From Prosthecobacter sp. (GTDB lineage: Bacteria > Verrucomicrobiota > Verrucomicrobiia > Verrucomicrobiales > Verrucomicrobiaceae), in NCBI GenBank assembly GCA_017853885.1, contig JAFMIR010000028.1, positions 1 through 53,043 of the forward strand: a stretch of DNA of 53,043 nt, written 5' to 3'. Shown piece after piece: positions 27,339 to 36,374 of this stretch. Numbering within the stretch: the stretch's first letter is position 1; every line of letters starts with the position of its first letter. The notes below the pieces were generated by a model. The model saw only the letters and a list, made by a program, of their open reading frames with translations. It was not told the DNA's origin and made no database searches. Made by a program: the position numbers and the translations under genes.

Positions 27339-28427
27339 ATGGCCCGCTCACCCAAAGAAAACCCCTCCGAATCCGCCAACAACAAAGTCGCCGAGGCTCG
27401 TGCCCGGAATCTCGACTTGGCGATCCAGCAGATCCAAAAAGACTACGGCGAGGGGGCGATTCTCCGCATGGGCGAGGAACACAAGGCTGATGTTTCCGTC
27501 ATCCCAACGGGCAATCTTTTGATCGACCAAGCCCTTGGCGTCGGCGGTTTTGCCCGCGGCCGTATTGTCGAAATCTACGGTCCGGAATCTTCCGGTAAGA
27601 CGACGCTCACTCTCACGGTGATCGCTCAGGCGCAGAAGGCCGGCGGTCTTGCCGCTTTCATTGATGTGGAGCATGCACTGGATCCGAACTACGCACGTCG
27701 TCTGGGCGTGAAAATGGATGAGCTTCTTGTCTCCCAGCCCAGCAGCGGTGAGGAGGCCCTGCGCATTTGCGAGACGCTCGTCCGCTCCAATGCCCTCGAC
27801 GTCGTCGTCATCGACTCGGTGGCAGCGCTCGTCACCCGCCAGGAACTGGAAGGCGAGATTGGCGATAGCACCGTGGGTGCCCAAGCTCGTCTCATGAGCG
27901 CGGCACTGCGCAAATTAACCGCTATCATCAGCAAGGCCCGCACGACCTGCATTTTCACCAACCAGATTCGCGAGAAAATTGGTGTTATGTTCGGTAACCC
28001 CGAGACGACTCCTGGCGGCAAAGCGCTCAAGTTCTATGCTAGCGTTCGCGTGGACATCCGTCGCATCGGCGCGATCAAGACTCCCGATGGCACTGTCACT
28101 GGCAATCGAACCAAGGTCAAAGTCGTCAAAAACAAGCTCGCTCCGCCCTATACTGAGGCGGAATTCGACATCATGTACAACGAGGGCATCAGCAATGTCG
28201 GCTCGCTACTCGATTTAGCGATGGATTTCGACATCTTGCAAAAGCGTGGCTCGTGGATCAGCTACAAAGGCACGCAGCTCGCTCAGGGACGCGATGCCGC
28301 GAAAGAGGTTCTCCGCACCGATGAGGCCGTCTATGCGGAGATCGAAGCTGCGGTGAAACAGAAGCTCCTCGAGAAGAAAGAAGGCGGCGCTAGCTCCAGC
28401 AAGTCTAACAGCAGCAGCGACGAATAA
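27339..28427 (+). CDS. recA: RecA recombinase
   Basis: A 362-aa ATP-dependent strand-exchange protein and LexA co-protease. The Walker A motif GPESSGKT is at residues 81-88; other RecA signatures are [10 protein letters not shown] (Walker B), [49 protein letters not shown] with loop L2, and the C-terminal RGSWISYKG. The C terminus ends in a Ser/Glu/Lys-rich tail. The ATG at 27339 ([11 protein letters not shown]) is preceded by an N-terminal linker typical of the phylum; the frame is open from 27219. An SOS box lies just upstream and a strong hairpin terminator just downstream, so it is probably monocistronic. Confidence 0.98.
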   Translation: MARSPKENPSESANNKVAEARARNLDLAIQQIQKDYGEGAILRMGEEHKADVSVIPTGNLLIDQALGVGGFARGRIVEIYGPESSGKTTLTLTVIAQAQKAGGLAAFIDVEHALDPNYARRLGVKMDELLVSQPSSGEEALRICETLVRSNALDVVVIDSVAALVTRQELEGEIGDSTVGAQARLMSAALRKLTAIISKARTTCIFTNQIREKIGVMFGNPETTPGGKALKFYASVRVDIRRIGAIKTPDGTVTGNRTKVKVVKNKLAPPYTEAEFDIMYNEGISNVGSLLDLAMDFDILQKRGSWISYKGTQLAQGRDAAKEVLRTDEAVYAEIEAAVKQKLLEKKEGGASSSKSNSSSDE

Positions 28428-28452
28428 CCCTCCTGCCATGGTGGGTCCTCTT

Positions 28453-28489
28453 AAGAGCCGGTGAGACAACTCGCGGGCTCTTGTGTTTT
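28453..28489 (+). terminator. Intrinsic terminator downstream of recA
   Basis: The arms AAGAGCCGGTGAG (28453-28465) and CTCGCGGGCTCTT (28470-28482) pair over 13 positions with one mismatch and one G-U pair around the loop ACAA, followed by GTGTTTTG. It begins 26 bp after the recA stop codon and sits before the esterase gene on the same strand. Confidence 0.75.
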
Positions 28490-28579
28490 GTGCTGTTGTT
28501 GGCAGGCAGGAGTTCTGGCCTCACTTTCTGCCGACAAATACCGCAACGACTGATATGCGGCAGACGTTTTAGCGGATGC

Positions 28580-29416
28580 ATGTTCCGATTTGTCTTAGTC
28601 CTCGTATTTGCCTCCGTCACTCTTCAAGCTGCGGATCTGGTGGAGATCCAAATATGGCCGGAAGGAGCGCCCGGGCTCATGACACCGCCTTCCCCTGCCA
28701 CAAAAGATTTTCTTCGGACCAAGGCAGGCAAGACGACAATCACGAACATTCATGAGCCCACGCTCACGATCTTTCAGCCCGCAAAGCCAAATGGCACCAG
28801 TGTCATCGTGGCGCCGGGCGGCGGTTATGTATTTCTCTCCGCTGTGCATGAAGGGGTGCAGGTCTGCGAATGGCTTACGACGATCGGCGTCACCGGCATC
28901 CTGCTCAAATACCGAACACCCACTCGCGATGATGCCGCGCCTCACGAAAAGCCTGTCGCAGATGCCGCGCAGGCTATCAAGCTCGTGCGTCGGAAGGCTG
29001 TCGAGTGGCATCTCAATCCGACGCGAGTGGGCTTCCTTGGCTTCAGCGCCGGTGGAAACCTCCTCGCCCATCTCGCGTGTGATCGCGGCGAGCCTCTGGA
29101 GCGTCCCGACTTCGGCGTCATGATCTACGGCGGTGGCTTTGTGGACTCCAAAGAGCCCACGAAGCTCAAACCAGGCTTCAGGGTGCCCGCCGACGCTCCG
29201 CCCATGTTTCTGGTTTGTGCACACCATGATGGCCAGAACTCCACTGCCTCAGCCGTGCTTTACCTCGAATACAAAAAGCATAACATCCCCTGCGAGCTTC
29301 ACCTCTTCACCCAAGGTGGTCATGGCTTTGGCATGCGTTCCGAAAATAAGCCCATCCATGCTTGGCCGCAGCGTTGCGCCGATTGGATGAACTCGATGGG
29401 CTGGCTTCAGCCATGA
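28580..29416 (+). CDS. Secreted alpha/beta-hydrolase esterase
   Basis: A 278-aa exported esterase of the Abhydrolase_3/BD-FAE-like group. A signal peptide (MFRFVLVLVFASVTLQA) is followed by WPEGAPG, the oxyanion-hole segment IVAPGGGYVFLS, the nucleophile elbow GFSAGG, a probable catalytic Asp in VCAHHDGQ and His in QGGHGFGM. Enzymes of this type with WPEGAPG N termini commonly remove acetyl or other acyl groups from plant polysaccharides or are found in such gene clusters. The start at 28580 is chosen for the signal peptide. The gene stands alone between the recA terminator and the TPR-AAA gene. Confidence 0.87.
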   Translation: MFRFVLVLVFASVTLQAADLVEIQIWPEGAPGLMTPPSPATKDFLRTKAGKTTITNIHEPTLTIFQPAKPNGTSVIVAPGGGYVFLSAVHEGVQVCEWLTTIGVTGILLKYRTPTRDDAAPHEKPVADAAQAIKLVRRKAVEWHLNPTRVGFLGFSAGGNLLAHLACDRGEPLERPDFGVMIYGGGFVDSKEPTKLKPGFRVPADAPPMFLVCAHHDGQNSTASAVLYLEYKKHNIPCELHLFTQGGHGFGMRSENKPIHAWPQRCADWMNSMGWLQP

Positions 29417-29606
29417 CTGATATGGCTGCGCAACAGATGCTCATGTCCCTTGATGCGCTTCTTGAACGAGGTTGTAGCTTTGAGTGGTCGGGCATGAGGT
29501 GTGTGGTTTGCTGATTCCCGCGAATGCCACCCAAAGCTTCGCAAGCGTTGGGCATGTTCGCGGTTGAATCTTCAACGTTCGGGGTTCTAAATGCGTCTAT
29601 AACCTC

Positions 29607-31037
29607 ATGTCCGATTCCTCAGCTCTTCGTGACGCGCTCAAACAGTCACCCAACAATCTATCCCTCTTGCTGCTGCATGGTCGTGCCTGCCTCGAGGAGA
29701 TGATGCTGGAGGAAGCGCGGAAAACTTTTGGGCGGGCGCTGGAGCTCGCGCCGGATCACGCGGATGCTCAGCTGGGCATGGCAAGAGTGCTATTCTTGGA
29801 AGGGGAGATCTCTGGGGCTGCGGTTCGTGCAGAACGAGTGCTCTTTCTGGAGCCTGAGAATGCTCAAGCGCATTTGCTGCTCTCACGAGTCCATCTTAGG
29901 GAGGGGGATCGAAAGAAGGCTATCGAGCATTTTGACCACGCCGCGCAGATTGATGGCACAGTGAGTGATCCACTGCTCGAGCGTGAGCTCGGCCGCACGG
30001 TGCGCGATGCCCGGAAAACGGCTCCTGCACCGGCTCCTGAGCCTGCAAGTCCCGATGCTGCGCAAGGCGGAGATACGGATGAGTTCAGTGACGAAGCCTT
30101 TGTCGATGCTCAAGGTGATTGGAGGCCCGAGACTTTTTTTGGTCCAGATGATCCCAATCGCAGCGCACTGAACTTCGAGGATGTGGGTGGCATGGAGGAG
30201 TTGAAGGAGGAGATCCGTCTAAAGATCACCTATCCACTCCAGTTTCCGGATCTCTACAAAGCCTACGGCCGTAAAACGGGAGGTGGTATTCTCGTCTATG
30301 GCCCACCTGGCTGCGGCAAAACGCTCATTCTTCGTGCTGTGGCGGGTGAGGTCGCTTGCAACTATCTTGTGGTGGGTCTCCACGAGGTCTTTGACCCATA
30401 TTATGGCAACCCAGAGCGTAACCTGCATCAGTTCTTCGAGACGGCACGAGCCAACGCTCCCTGCGTGATGATTTTTGACGACCTAGACAGCCTTGCTCAG
30501 GACCGCCGCCAGATTCGCGAGAGCCAGATGCGCAGCCTTGTGAACCAGTTCCTGCATGAGATGGATGGCATCCGAAGTGAAAACCAGCGTGTGCTGGTGA
30601 TTGGAGCCACCAACCAGCCATGGGCGCTTGATCCTGCCTTCCGCCGTCCGGGGCGGTTTGATCAAGCCATCTTTGTGCCACCACCGGATGTGCCTGCGCG
30701 GGCCCAGATCATCGCTCTGCTGGCAAAAGACAAGCCGATGGCCGATTTCGATACCGGTGCACTCGTCGAGGCTACGGAAGGCTTCACTGGTGCTGACTTG
30801 AAGTGGGTCTTTGATCGTGCGGCGGAGCTCGCGCTCTCTGCGGCGATTCACAGTGGCAAGGCGGTGCCAATCAGTCTCGAGCTGCTTTTGGCCGTGGCTC
30901 GCAAACACACACCGAGCACGGAAGGGTGGTTTGAAGGAGTTCGCACGCATGTGGGGCAACAGGTGGCTCCAGATGGTTTTTTCAATGAGGTGCGCAAGTT
31001 TCTCGCTGCCCCAACCAGTTCAAAGAAGGAGCGTTGA
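29607..31037 (+). CDS. TPR-AAA+ ATPase
   Basis: A 476-aa cytoplasmic protein with three N-terminal tetratricopeptide repeats (residues ~10-120, e.g. LLLHGRACLEEMMLEEARKTF, LELAPDHADAQLGMARVLF), an acidic and Ala/Pro-rich linker (~135-185), and one classical AAA module: LNFEDVGGMEELKEEI, Walker A GPPGCGKT (232-239), Walker B VMIFDDLDSL (287-296), sensor 1 GATNQP (333-338), arginine fingers RRPGRFD, and the lid helix GFTGADLKWVFDRA. The Walker B Glu is replaced by Asp (Asp292). It resembles p97/FtsH ATPase modules without a protease. TPRs probably recruit clients for remodelling. It lies upstream of tRNA-Arg. Confidence 0.88.
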   Translation: MSDSSALRDALKQSPNNLSLLLLHGRACLEEMMLEEARKTFGRALELAPDHADAQLGMARVLFLEGEISGAAVRAERVLFLEPENAQAHLLLSRVHLREGDRKKAIEHFDHAAQIDGTVSDPLLERELGRTVRDARKTAPAPAPEPASPDAAQGGDTDEFSDEAFVDAQGDWRPETFFGPDDPNRSALNFEDVGGMEELKEEIRLKITYPLQFPDLYKAYGRKTGGGILVYGPPGCGKTLILRAVAGEVACNYLVVGLHEVFDPYYGNPERNLHQFFETARANAPCVMIFDDLDSLAQDRRQIRESQMRSLVNQFLHEMDGIRSENQRVLVIGATNQPWALDPAFRRPGRFDQAIFVPPPDVPARAQIIALLAKDKPMADFDTGALVEATEGFTGADLKWVFDRAAELALSAAIHSGKAVPISLELLLAVARKHTPSTEGWFEGVRTHVGQQVAPDGFFNEVRKFLAAPTSSKKER

Positions 31038-31095
31038 GAGCGGAAATCGGACTTGCCGCCGTTGATGGCGCATGCGAAACCGTGGGCATCCGAAC

Positions 31096-31170
31096 GCGCC
31101 CGTAGTTCAACGGATAGAATGGTGGTCTCCGAAGCCGCAGATTCAGGTTCGATTCCTGACGGGCGCACCA
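31096..31170 (+). tRNA. tRNA-Arg (anticodon CCG)
   Basis: The cloverleaf folds fully: acceptor GCGCCCG with CGGGCGC, D stem GTTC/GAAT, anticodon stem GTGGT/GCCGC around the loop CTCCGAA (anticodon CCG, reading CGG), T stem TCAGG/CCTGA with loop TTCGATT, then discriminator A and an encoded CCA end. The length is 75 nt. It follows the TPR-AAA gene by 58 bp. A 7-bp hairpin (CAGCCGC / GCGGCTG, 31169-31186) overlaps the CCA end and may help define the 3' end. Confidence 0.97.
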
Positions 31171-31186
31171 GCCGCAAATGCGGCTG
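31169..31186 (+). terminator. Hairpin at the 3' end of tRNA-Arg
   Basis: Perfect 7-bp arms CAGCCGC (31169-31175) and GCGGCTG (31180-31186) close the loop AAAT. The hairpin overlaps the CCA end of the tRNA. It is not followed by a T tract (GAGGGTTTC), so it is either a weak terminator or a processing signal. Confidence 0.45.
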
Positions 31187-31255
31187 AGGGTTTCGCGGTA
31201 TCCAAGTTGTGAATGTGCTTGCCAAAAATTCGGCCAAGTATCAAAACCGGGTGCG

Positions 31256-31666
31256 ATGAAAAACCTGTTTCTTTTGCTCACTCTTTGCCTTGGTCTTACC
31301 CAGTGCGTGTCCACCCGAGTCACTTCCGCGGCGTCATCCGCACCGATTCGAAAGGTTTATGTGGTCAACAATCCTGATACGCACATGGCAGGATTTCAGC
31401 CCGAGCTCGTGAACCAGATCCAGCAGATGGGCTATGCCACCGAGGTGGTGGACACGCCGCCAGCCGGAAACCCGCACTATGTGCGTTACACGGCCATCTG
31501 GCGTTGGGACATGGCGATGTATCTGCACCGTTTCGATATCACACTGTTTGAGGGCACCCGGGCAATCGGCACTGGCAACTACTTCGCCACGGGCCTCGAT
31601 TTGCGAAAGTTTGGTCCCACCAGGGAGAAGATCCGTCCGGTGCTCAAGCAGTTGTTCGGTAAATAA
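31256..31666 (+). CDS. Small lipoprotein of unknown function
   Basis: A 136-aa protein with a lipoprotein signal peptide (MKNLFLLLTLCLGLTQC; the lipobox Cys is residue 17, with Gln at the -1 position, which is less common). The mature part has an alternating pattern (IRKVYVVNNPDTHMAGF, YVRYTAIWRWDMAMYLHRFDITLFEG) suggesting a small beta-rich domain. I recognise no enzyme motif. It would sit in the outer membrane or periplasm. The ATG at 31256 is used for the lipobox. It is convergent with prfB, with a bidirectional terminator in between. Confidence 0.75.
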   Translation: MKNLFLLLTLCLGLTQCVSTRVTSAASSAPIRKVYVVNNPDTHMAGFQPELVNQIQQMGYATEVVDTPPAGNPHYVRYTAIWRWDMAMYLHRFDITLFEGTRAIGTGNYFATGLDLRKFGPTREKIRPVLKQLFGK

Positions 31667-31668
31667 AG

Positions 31669-31697
31669 AATGCCCCGCCGTGTGAGGGCGGGGCATT
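31669..31697. terminator. Bidirectional terminator between the lipoprotein gene and prfB
   Basis: Perfect 11-bp arms AATGCCCCGCC (31669-31679) and GGCGGGGCATT (31687-31697) flank a 7-nt loop. The hairpin begins 3 bp after the lipoprotein stop codon and 7 bp from the prfB stop on the other strand, so it can terminate both convergent genes. Confidence 0.8.
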
Positions 31698-31703
31698 GAA
31701 GTG

Positions 31704-32853
31704 TTACACGTCGTCGTCCGTGTCGCCATCACCAGCTTTTTTGCCACGGAGCTTGGCTTCCATGAAGGCGTCGAGGTCGCCATTCATGACGTCGTCGATG
31801 TTGCTGGTCTTTTCACCGGTGCGGTGGTCTTTGACCATCTGGTAAGGCTGGAAGACGTAGCTACGGATCTGGCTGCCCCAGCCGATGTCGGACTTTTCAC
31901 CGTATTGCTTGTTCAGCTCGGCGGCGCGTTTGTCTTCTTCGATCTGGTAGAGCTTGGCCTTGAGCATCGCCATGGCCTTGGCCCGGTTTTTGGGCTGCGA
32001 ACGCTCGATCTGGCAGGCGACGATGACGCCGCTTGGGATGTGCGTGAGGCGAACCGCGGTTTCGACTTTGTTCACGTTCTGTCCGCCCTTGCCACCGGCG
32101 CGGTAGGTGTCGATACGGAGATCCTCATCGCGGATGATGATGTCGATCTCCTCTTCGGAGTCTGGAGTCACATCGATGGAGGCGAAAGACGTGTGACGCT
32201 TCTTTGCGGCATCGAAGGGACTGATGCGCACGAGGCGGTGCACGCCACGCTCCGCCTGCAGGAAGCCGAACGCATTTTCGCCCATGATTTCGAGTGTGGC
32301 GCTGCGCACACCGACTTCGTCGCCGGCTTGGAAATCGATCATTTCGACCTTGTAGCCGCGGCGGTCGCACCAGCGCTGATACATGCGCAGAAGCATGTCC
32401 GCCCAGTCGCAGGCTTCCGTGCCTCCAGCACCGCTGTGGATGGTGAGGAAAGCATTTCCACGGTCAAATGGGCCACTGAGGAGTTGCTGGAGCTCGAAGT
32501 CGGCCACGTCTTTGACGAGCTTCGTGTGTTCTTCCTGGACCTCGCGCCAAGTGTCCGTGTCACCTGCCTCTTTGGCGAGGTCGATGAGGCCGTCGAAGTC
32601 ATTCGCACGAGCTTCAAGCTGCTCGAGCGGGATGATCTTCTTTTTAATCACATTGGAGCGGTCGATCGACTTCTTGGCCGCGTTGGCATTGTCCCAGAAA
32701 CCTGGGGCGCCCATGCGGTCTTCGAGCATCGCCAGCTCATCGCGCAGTCTCGGGACGTCAAAGATACCTCCGGAGCTCACCAAGGCGGGCTTTCAGGGCG
32801 GCGGTATCGAGGGATTGGAGGTCAGTGAGAACAGCTTTGGAGGATTTTTCCAT
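31704..32853 (-). CDS. prfB: Peptide chain release factor 2, with +1 programmed frameshift
   Basis: Release factor 2 recognises UGA and UAA and triggers hydrolysis of peptidyl-tRNA. The main frame carries the SPF codon-recognition motif (RISPFDA) and the catalytic GGQ loop ([10 protein letters not shown]). Translation starts at ATG 32853 (MEKSSKAVL) in a different frame, runs 31 codons to CTT-TGA, and needs a +1 shift at CTTTGAC (TGA at 32758-32760) to enter the long frame at GAC 32759. A Shine-Dalgarno-like CGGAGG (32767-32772) lies just before it, as in Escherichia coli. The product would be 382 aa. This is the autoregulatory device in which RF2 shortage favours frameshifting. The frame downstream of the shift alone looks truncated at its N terminus. 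Confidence 0.95.
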
Positions 32854-32909
32854 GCTGGCTCCTAGCCGTGAGGATAGCGTCGTGCAATGCCTTCTTTGAA
32901 GGTCGCGTA

Positions 32910-33842
32910 TCACTTCTTCGCAGGCTTCGGAGGCGCAGGCTCGACGTAGGGCGGGTTGGTGTAGGCCAGGGGAGCGACTTCCTTGAGATTCGGTCGGACC
33001 TCCGCCGTCACATCACCATTCGCCCAGTTCAGTGCGCCGACGAGAATGCTTTGGAAAATTAGATTTGTCCATACGTCCTCACGATGCCCCATGGCCGTAT
33101 AAAAGACGCGGCCATTACCCTCCCGGCGTGCCCAAGTGCTTGGGTAGGCAGGACGCTCATACTCTTTTCCCTTCATCGGTGGGTTGTTAATGACACTGAG
33201 AACATGAATGTCGGGCGTAAAGTCTTTCAGCGAATACCATTCCTCCATGAAGCCATACTCCTTGCCGATGTTTTCGAAGCCAGGAAACTTCGGATTTTCG
33301 ACTGTGTTGCGCGTTTCTTGTTGAGCACCGTGTTTGATGAATTCACCACCGATAAATCGCACGTAGGGATCAGCTTGATCACCATGGTTCAAATAACGTT
33401 CCGGGCCTTTTTTTGATTCGTTGTTCGTATGGAACGTGTCGCTGGCACTGTGCGTGCCGACGAAGCCCTTGCCGCTTTTCACAAAATCAAATAGCGCTTG
33501 CTTGCCCTCGGCCGTCATCGCCGGCTGGCCATCGGTACCGGGTTCCAGCAGATTGCCTGTCGTGTAGAACATAACCGTGTCGAATTGCGCTAGGTAAGCT
33601 TTGCTAAACTTTGAGCCGTCTTTGCTGAAGACAAACTCCCAGTTGTTCTTCGCTCCAAGCTCTATCAGCACCTGCTCGGCATGACTAGGCTGACCTTTTT
33701 TCCACGAAATGACGCTGTGTTCATAGCCGCTCGATTTGGTGAAGAAGAGGATTTTGCGCTTGGTATTGCTAGGTGCGGCAAACGTGACTGCAACAAGAGT
33801 GGCAGCAAGAAGCAGGAGCGGGGCGAGGAGTCGGCGTTTCAT
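32910..33842 (-). CDS. Secreted ThuA-domain protein
   Basis: A 310-aa exported protein with a signal peptide (MKRRLLAPLLLLAATLVAVTFA) and a ThuA/trehalose-utilisation fold related to class I glutamine amidotransferases: ILFFTKSSGYEHSVISW, YDTVMFYTTG-like FDTVMFYTTGN, GKGFVGTHSASDTFH, EEWYSLKDFTPDIHVL and a C-terminal GNGRVFYTAMGHREDVW. The nucleophilic Cys of amidotransferases is absent from the expected place. Such proteins are abundant in Verrucomicrobiota; the role is unproven and may lie in sugar oxidation. The start at 33842 gives the signal peptide. Confidence 0.88.
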   Translation of the reverse strand: MKRRLLAPLLLLAATLVAVTFAAPSNTKRKILFFTKSSGYEHSVISWKKGQPSHAEQVLIELGAKNNWEFVFSKDGSKFSKAYLAQFDTVMFYTTGNLLEPGTDGQPAMTAEGKQALFDFVKSGKGFVGTHSASDTFHTNNESKKGPERYLNHGDQADPYVRFIGGEFIKHGAQQETRNTVENPKFPGFENIGKEYGFMEEWYSLKDFTPDIHVLSVINNPPMKGKEYERPAYPSTWARREGNGRVFYTAMGHREDVWTNLIFQSILVGALNWANGDVTAEVRPNLKEVAPLAYTNPPYVEPAPPKPAKK

Positions 33843-33892
33843 GAGGAAGCATCCGCATGAACGTGGAGCTGCGGCGGTTCTGCCAGCAAAAT

Positions 33893-34597
33893 TCAACGCT
33901 TTGGTTCAATGGGCCCAGCCGGACGACTTGTATCACCAGTGCCCTCTTCGCGTAGCTTCCGAAAGCGGCTAAACTCTTCTCCCACCAGTTTTCGATAGAG
34001 CTCTCGAATCTTTCTCAGTGCATCGAGGCGGTCCGCCGGTGGCATTGTCTCCAGCTTACTCATGGCCTCTTTCATGCGCGGAAGCTGCATGATGCGGTCA
34101 TGAAAGCGGTGGCCGTCCTCCTGCTTGCCCGGTTTAGCAATCGACATCATTTCCGCGCCGAGACGGGCTTGTGCTATCTTGACGAAATCGGGCGAATCAG
34201 GCCGTGGCAGGATGGGGAACCCGCGGTCATCGGTCTCATACGGCGGCTTCATCTTGTCGAGTAGCGCTGCCACTTTTGGATCGTTCCGGCTCATCGTTTC
34301 GTGTAGCACCCGGCGCACGTTTTCATTGGCCCGCAGTGCTTGGTCTCGAGCTTCGACGACTTTCGGCTCCTTCCAAGCTTTCTCAAAGGCATCACGCATC
34401 TGTTTTCGTTCTTCCTCGCTCAGCTTTTCAAACCCGGCTGGAGGGCGCATGGCACCACTGGTGCCGGGCGGACCTCTGCGCTCACCCTCGCGATGTGGCC
34501 CGCCAGAGTGTTCACCGGCTTTCGGAGGCGGAGTGGGGTGACTGGACTGGGCGGCAAGGGATAAGCTAAAAGCAAAAAGAAAGACCAAGGAACGCAT
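33893..34597 (-). CDS. Secreted helical protein of unknown function
   Basis: A 234-aa exported protein that I do not recognise. A signal peptide (MRSLVFLFAFSLSLAAQ) is followed by a Gly/Pro/His-rich linker and then a highly charged alpha-helical body (FEKLSEEERKQMRDAFEKAWKE, RLDALRKIRELYRKLVGEEFSRFRKLREE). No Cys or catalytic motif is visible. The helical pattern recalls periplasmic Spy/CpxP-type or metal-sensing helical proteins, but no signature supports this. The start at 34597 is used because the frame upstream (to 34945) overlaps glpD. It precedes the ThuA gene by 50 bp on the same strand. Confidence 0.65.
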   Translation of the reverse strand: MRSLVFLFAFSLSLAAQSSHPTPPPKAGEHSGGPHREGERRGPPGTSGAMRPPAGFEKLSEEERKQMRDAFEKAWKEPKVVEARDQALRANENVRRVLHETMSRNDPKVAALLDKMKPPYETDDRGFPILPRPDSPDFVKIAQARLGAEMMSIAKPGKQEDGHRFHDRIMQLPRMKEAMSKLETMPPADRLDALRKIRELYRKLVGEEFSRFRKLREEGTGDTSRPAGPIEPKR

Positions 34598-34746
34598 GAT
34601 GGCTATGTTTCCATCTTGGCAGCGATTGGCAAGGTGCGAGCGTTGTAAGGTTGTCATCAGCCCTGCAAACCCACGAAAGGTCGTAAAGTTGCTCCCCAGT
34701 TCAGTGGTGTGGCTTTTGAACATGGTGAAGGCAGAGAGCTTGGCTT

Positions 34747-36309
34747 TCAGCCTTCCAAAAAATAACCAGCCGCCAGTTTCTGGAAGCGGCTTACCTCGTG
34801 GGATGTTTTGCTTGCATCCCACCCCAGCTCGAAGGCTAGCAGTTGTGCTACCTTCTGGGCTGCAGACATGCTGGCTTGGGCGTCGAGCAGGAGGCTGCGG
34901 CTGCGACGGGCGAGCACATCGCCGACGGTGCGCGCCATTTCGCACCTAGCATGATAAATGACCTCAGCGCAGGTGAGATCGAGCTTTGGGTGCACTTTAG
35001 CAGTCCATTCGGGGTTGATTTCCATCAGATGATAGATCTCCGCAGCATCACTGCCATAGACGGCGAGCGAATCTGTGGCAGGCAGCATGGTGCATGCCCC
35101 GTGAATCCTGAGGTCTTGAGTGATGCAGCGGCGCGTGCCAATACCACCGATCATCTCCGCGTGGTCAATGACGTCCTCCGCCATGCGTCGGTAAGTCGTC
35201 CATTTACCGCCAGTAATCGTGATGAGCCCGGAATCGGATACAAGGATGGTGTGATCCCGCGAAAGTGAAGCTGTGTTGCCCGCTCCTTGGGTAGCGACTA
35301 GGGGCCTGAGACCTGCGAACATGCTCAACACATCTCCCGGTTTTGGATCACGAGTCAGGTAACGTGCGGCGTGTGTCATGAGGAACTCGATTTCCTCAGG
35401 CATGGGACGCGGCTCGAGCGAGGCGTGATCCACCGGTGTGTCAGTGGTGCCAATGATGACACGGCCATGCCATGGCACGGCGAAAAGAACCCTGCCATCA
35501 TCGGTCTTGGGTATCATGATGGCAGAGTTGCCCGGCATGAACTCGCGTGGCAGCACCAAATGAATACCTTGGCTAGGGGAGATGATGCCAGCAGCCTGGG
35601 ATTCATCCATGCGTCGTACCTCATCAACAAAAACGCCGGTGGCATTGATCACGCAGCGAGCTCGGATCTCATGCTGCGCACCTGTTTCAAGGCATTCAGC
35701 TTGCAAGCCGATGACGTGTCCTTTCTCTTTCATTAGCCCTGCGCAGCGGGTGTGGTTTAGGACAATGCCGCCATGGTCCACTGCAGTGCGGGCGAGATGG
35801 ATAGCGAGCCGCGCGTCATCAAACTGGCCATCATGATACACGATGCCACCATCGAGCCCCTCGGTCTCCAGTGTAGGCAGGCAGGCAATGATTTCATCCC
35901 GGTTCAGGTAGCGGGATGGCTCAAGTCCAAGCTGTCCTGCCAGCGCGTCATACATCTTCAGTCCGATGCCGTAAAAAGGCCCCTCCCACCAGTGGTAGTT
36001 CGGAATGACAAAAGGCAGGCTGTGCACGAGGTGCGGCGCGTTGCGGCACATGAGGCCGCGCTCGCGCAGAGCCTCGAGGACGAGCGAAATGTTTCCCTGC
36101 TTGAGGTAGCGCACTCCACCATGGACAAGCTTGGTACTGCGGCTGGAGGTGCCCTTGGCGAAATCGGATTGTTCAATGAGCACCACCGAGTGTCCGCGGG
36201 AAGCCGCGTCCACGGCCGCACCGAGACCCGTGGCCCCGCCGCCAATAATGGCGATGTCAAAAGGCTTAGATAAAGCCTTCAGACGGGAGAAAAGCTGGTC
36301 GCGATTCAT
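34747..36309 (-). CDS. glpD: FAD-dependent glycerol-3-phosphate dehydrogenase
   Basis: A 520-aa membrane-associated flavoenzyme that oxidises glycerol 3-phosphate to dihydroxyacetone phosphate and passes electrons to quinones. The N-terminal FAD-binding IAIIGGGATGLGAAVDAASRG is followed by the family signatures SSRSTKLVHGGVRYLKQ and GGKWTTYRRMAED, and a C-terminal helical domain (TCAEVIYHARCEMARTVGDVLARRSR) that is diagnostic for GlpD. The start at 36309 is certain from the flavin motif position. A DUF6941 gene lies 65 bp upstream and a CDGSH gene upstream of that, all on the same strand. No glpK or glpF is nearby. Confidence 0.95.
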   Translation of the reverse strand: MNRDQLFSRLKALSKPFDIAIIGGGATGLGAAVDAASRGHSVVLIEQSDFAKGTSSRSTKLVHGGVRYLKQGNISLVLEALRERGLMCRNAPHLVHSLPFVIPNYHWWEGPFYGIGLKMYDALAGQLGLEPSRYLNRDEIIACLPTLETEGLDGGIVYHDGQFDDARLAIHLARTAVDHGGIVLNHTRCAGLMKEKGHVIGLQAECLETGAQHEIRARCVINATGVFVDEVRRMDESQAAGIISPSQGIHLVLPREFMPGNSAIMIPKTDDGRVLFAVPWHGRVIIGTTDTPVDHASLEPRPMPEEIEFLMTHAARYLTRDPKPGDVLSMFAGLRPLVATQGAGNTASLSRDHTILVSDSGLITITGGKWTTYRRMAEDVIDHAEMIGGIGTRRCITQDLRIHGACTMLPATDSLAVYGSDAAEIYHLMEINPEWTAKVHPKLDLTCAEVIYHARCEMARTVGDVLARRSRSLLLDAQASMSAAQKVAQLLAFELGWDASKTSHEVSRFQKLAAGYFLEG

Positions 36310-36374
36310 TTGTGGCTTGATTCTAAAAGCGGCAGGGTTGGCCTCTCTTGACCACGCACATGCAGATGAGATCC

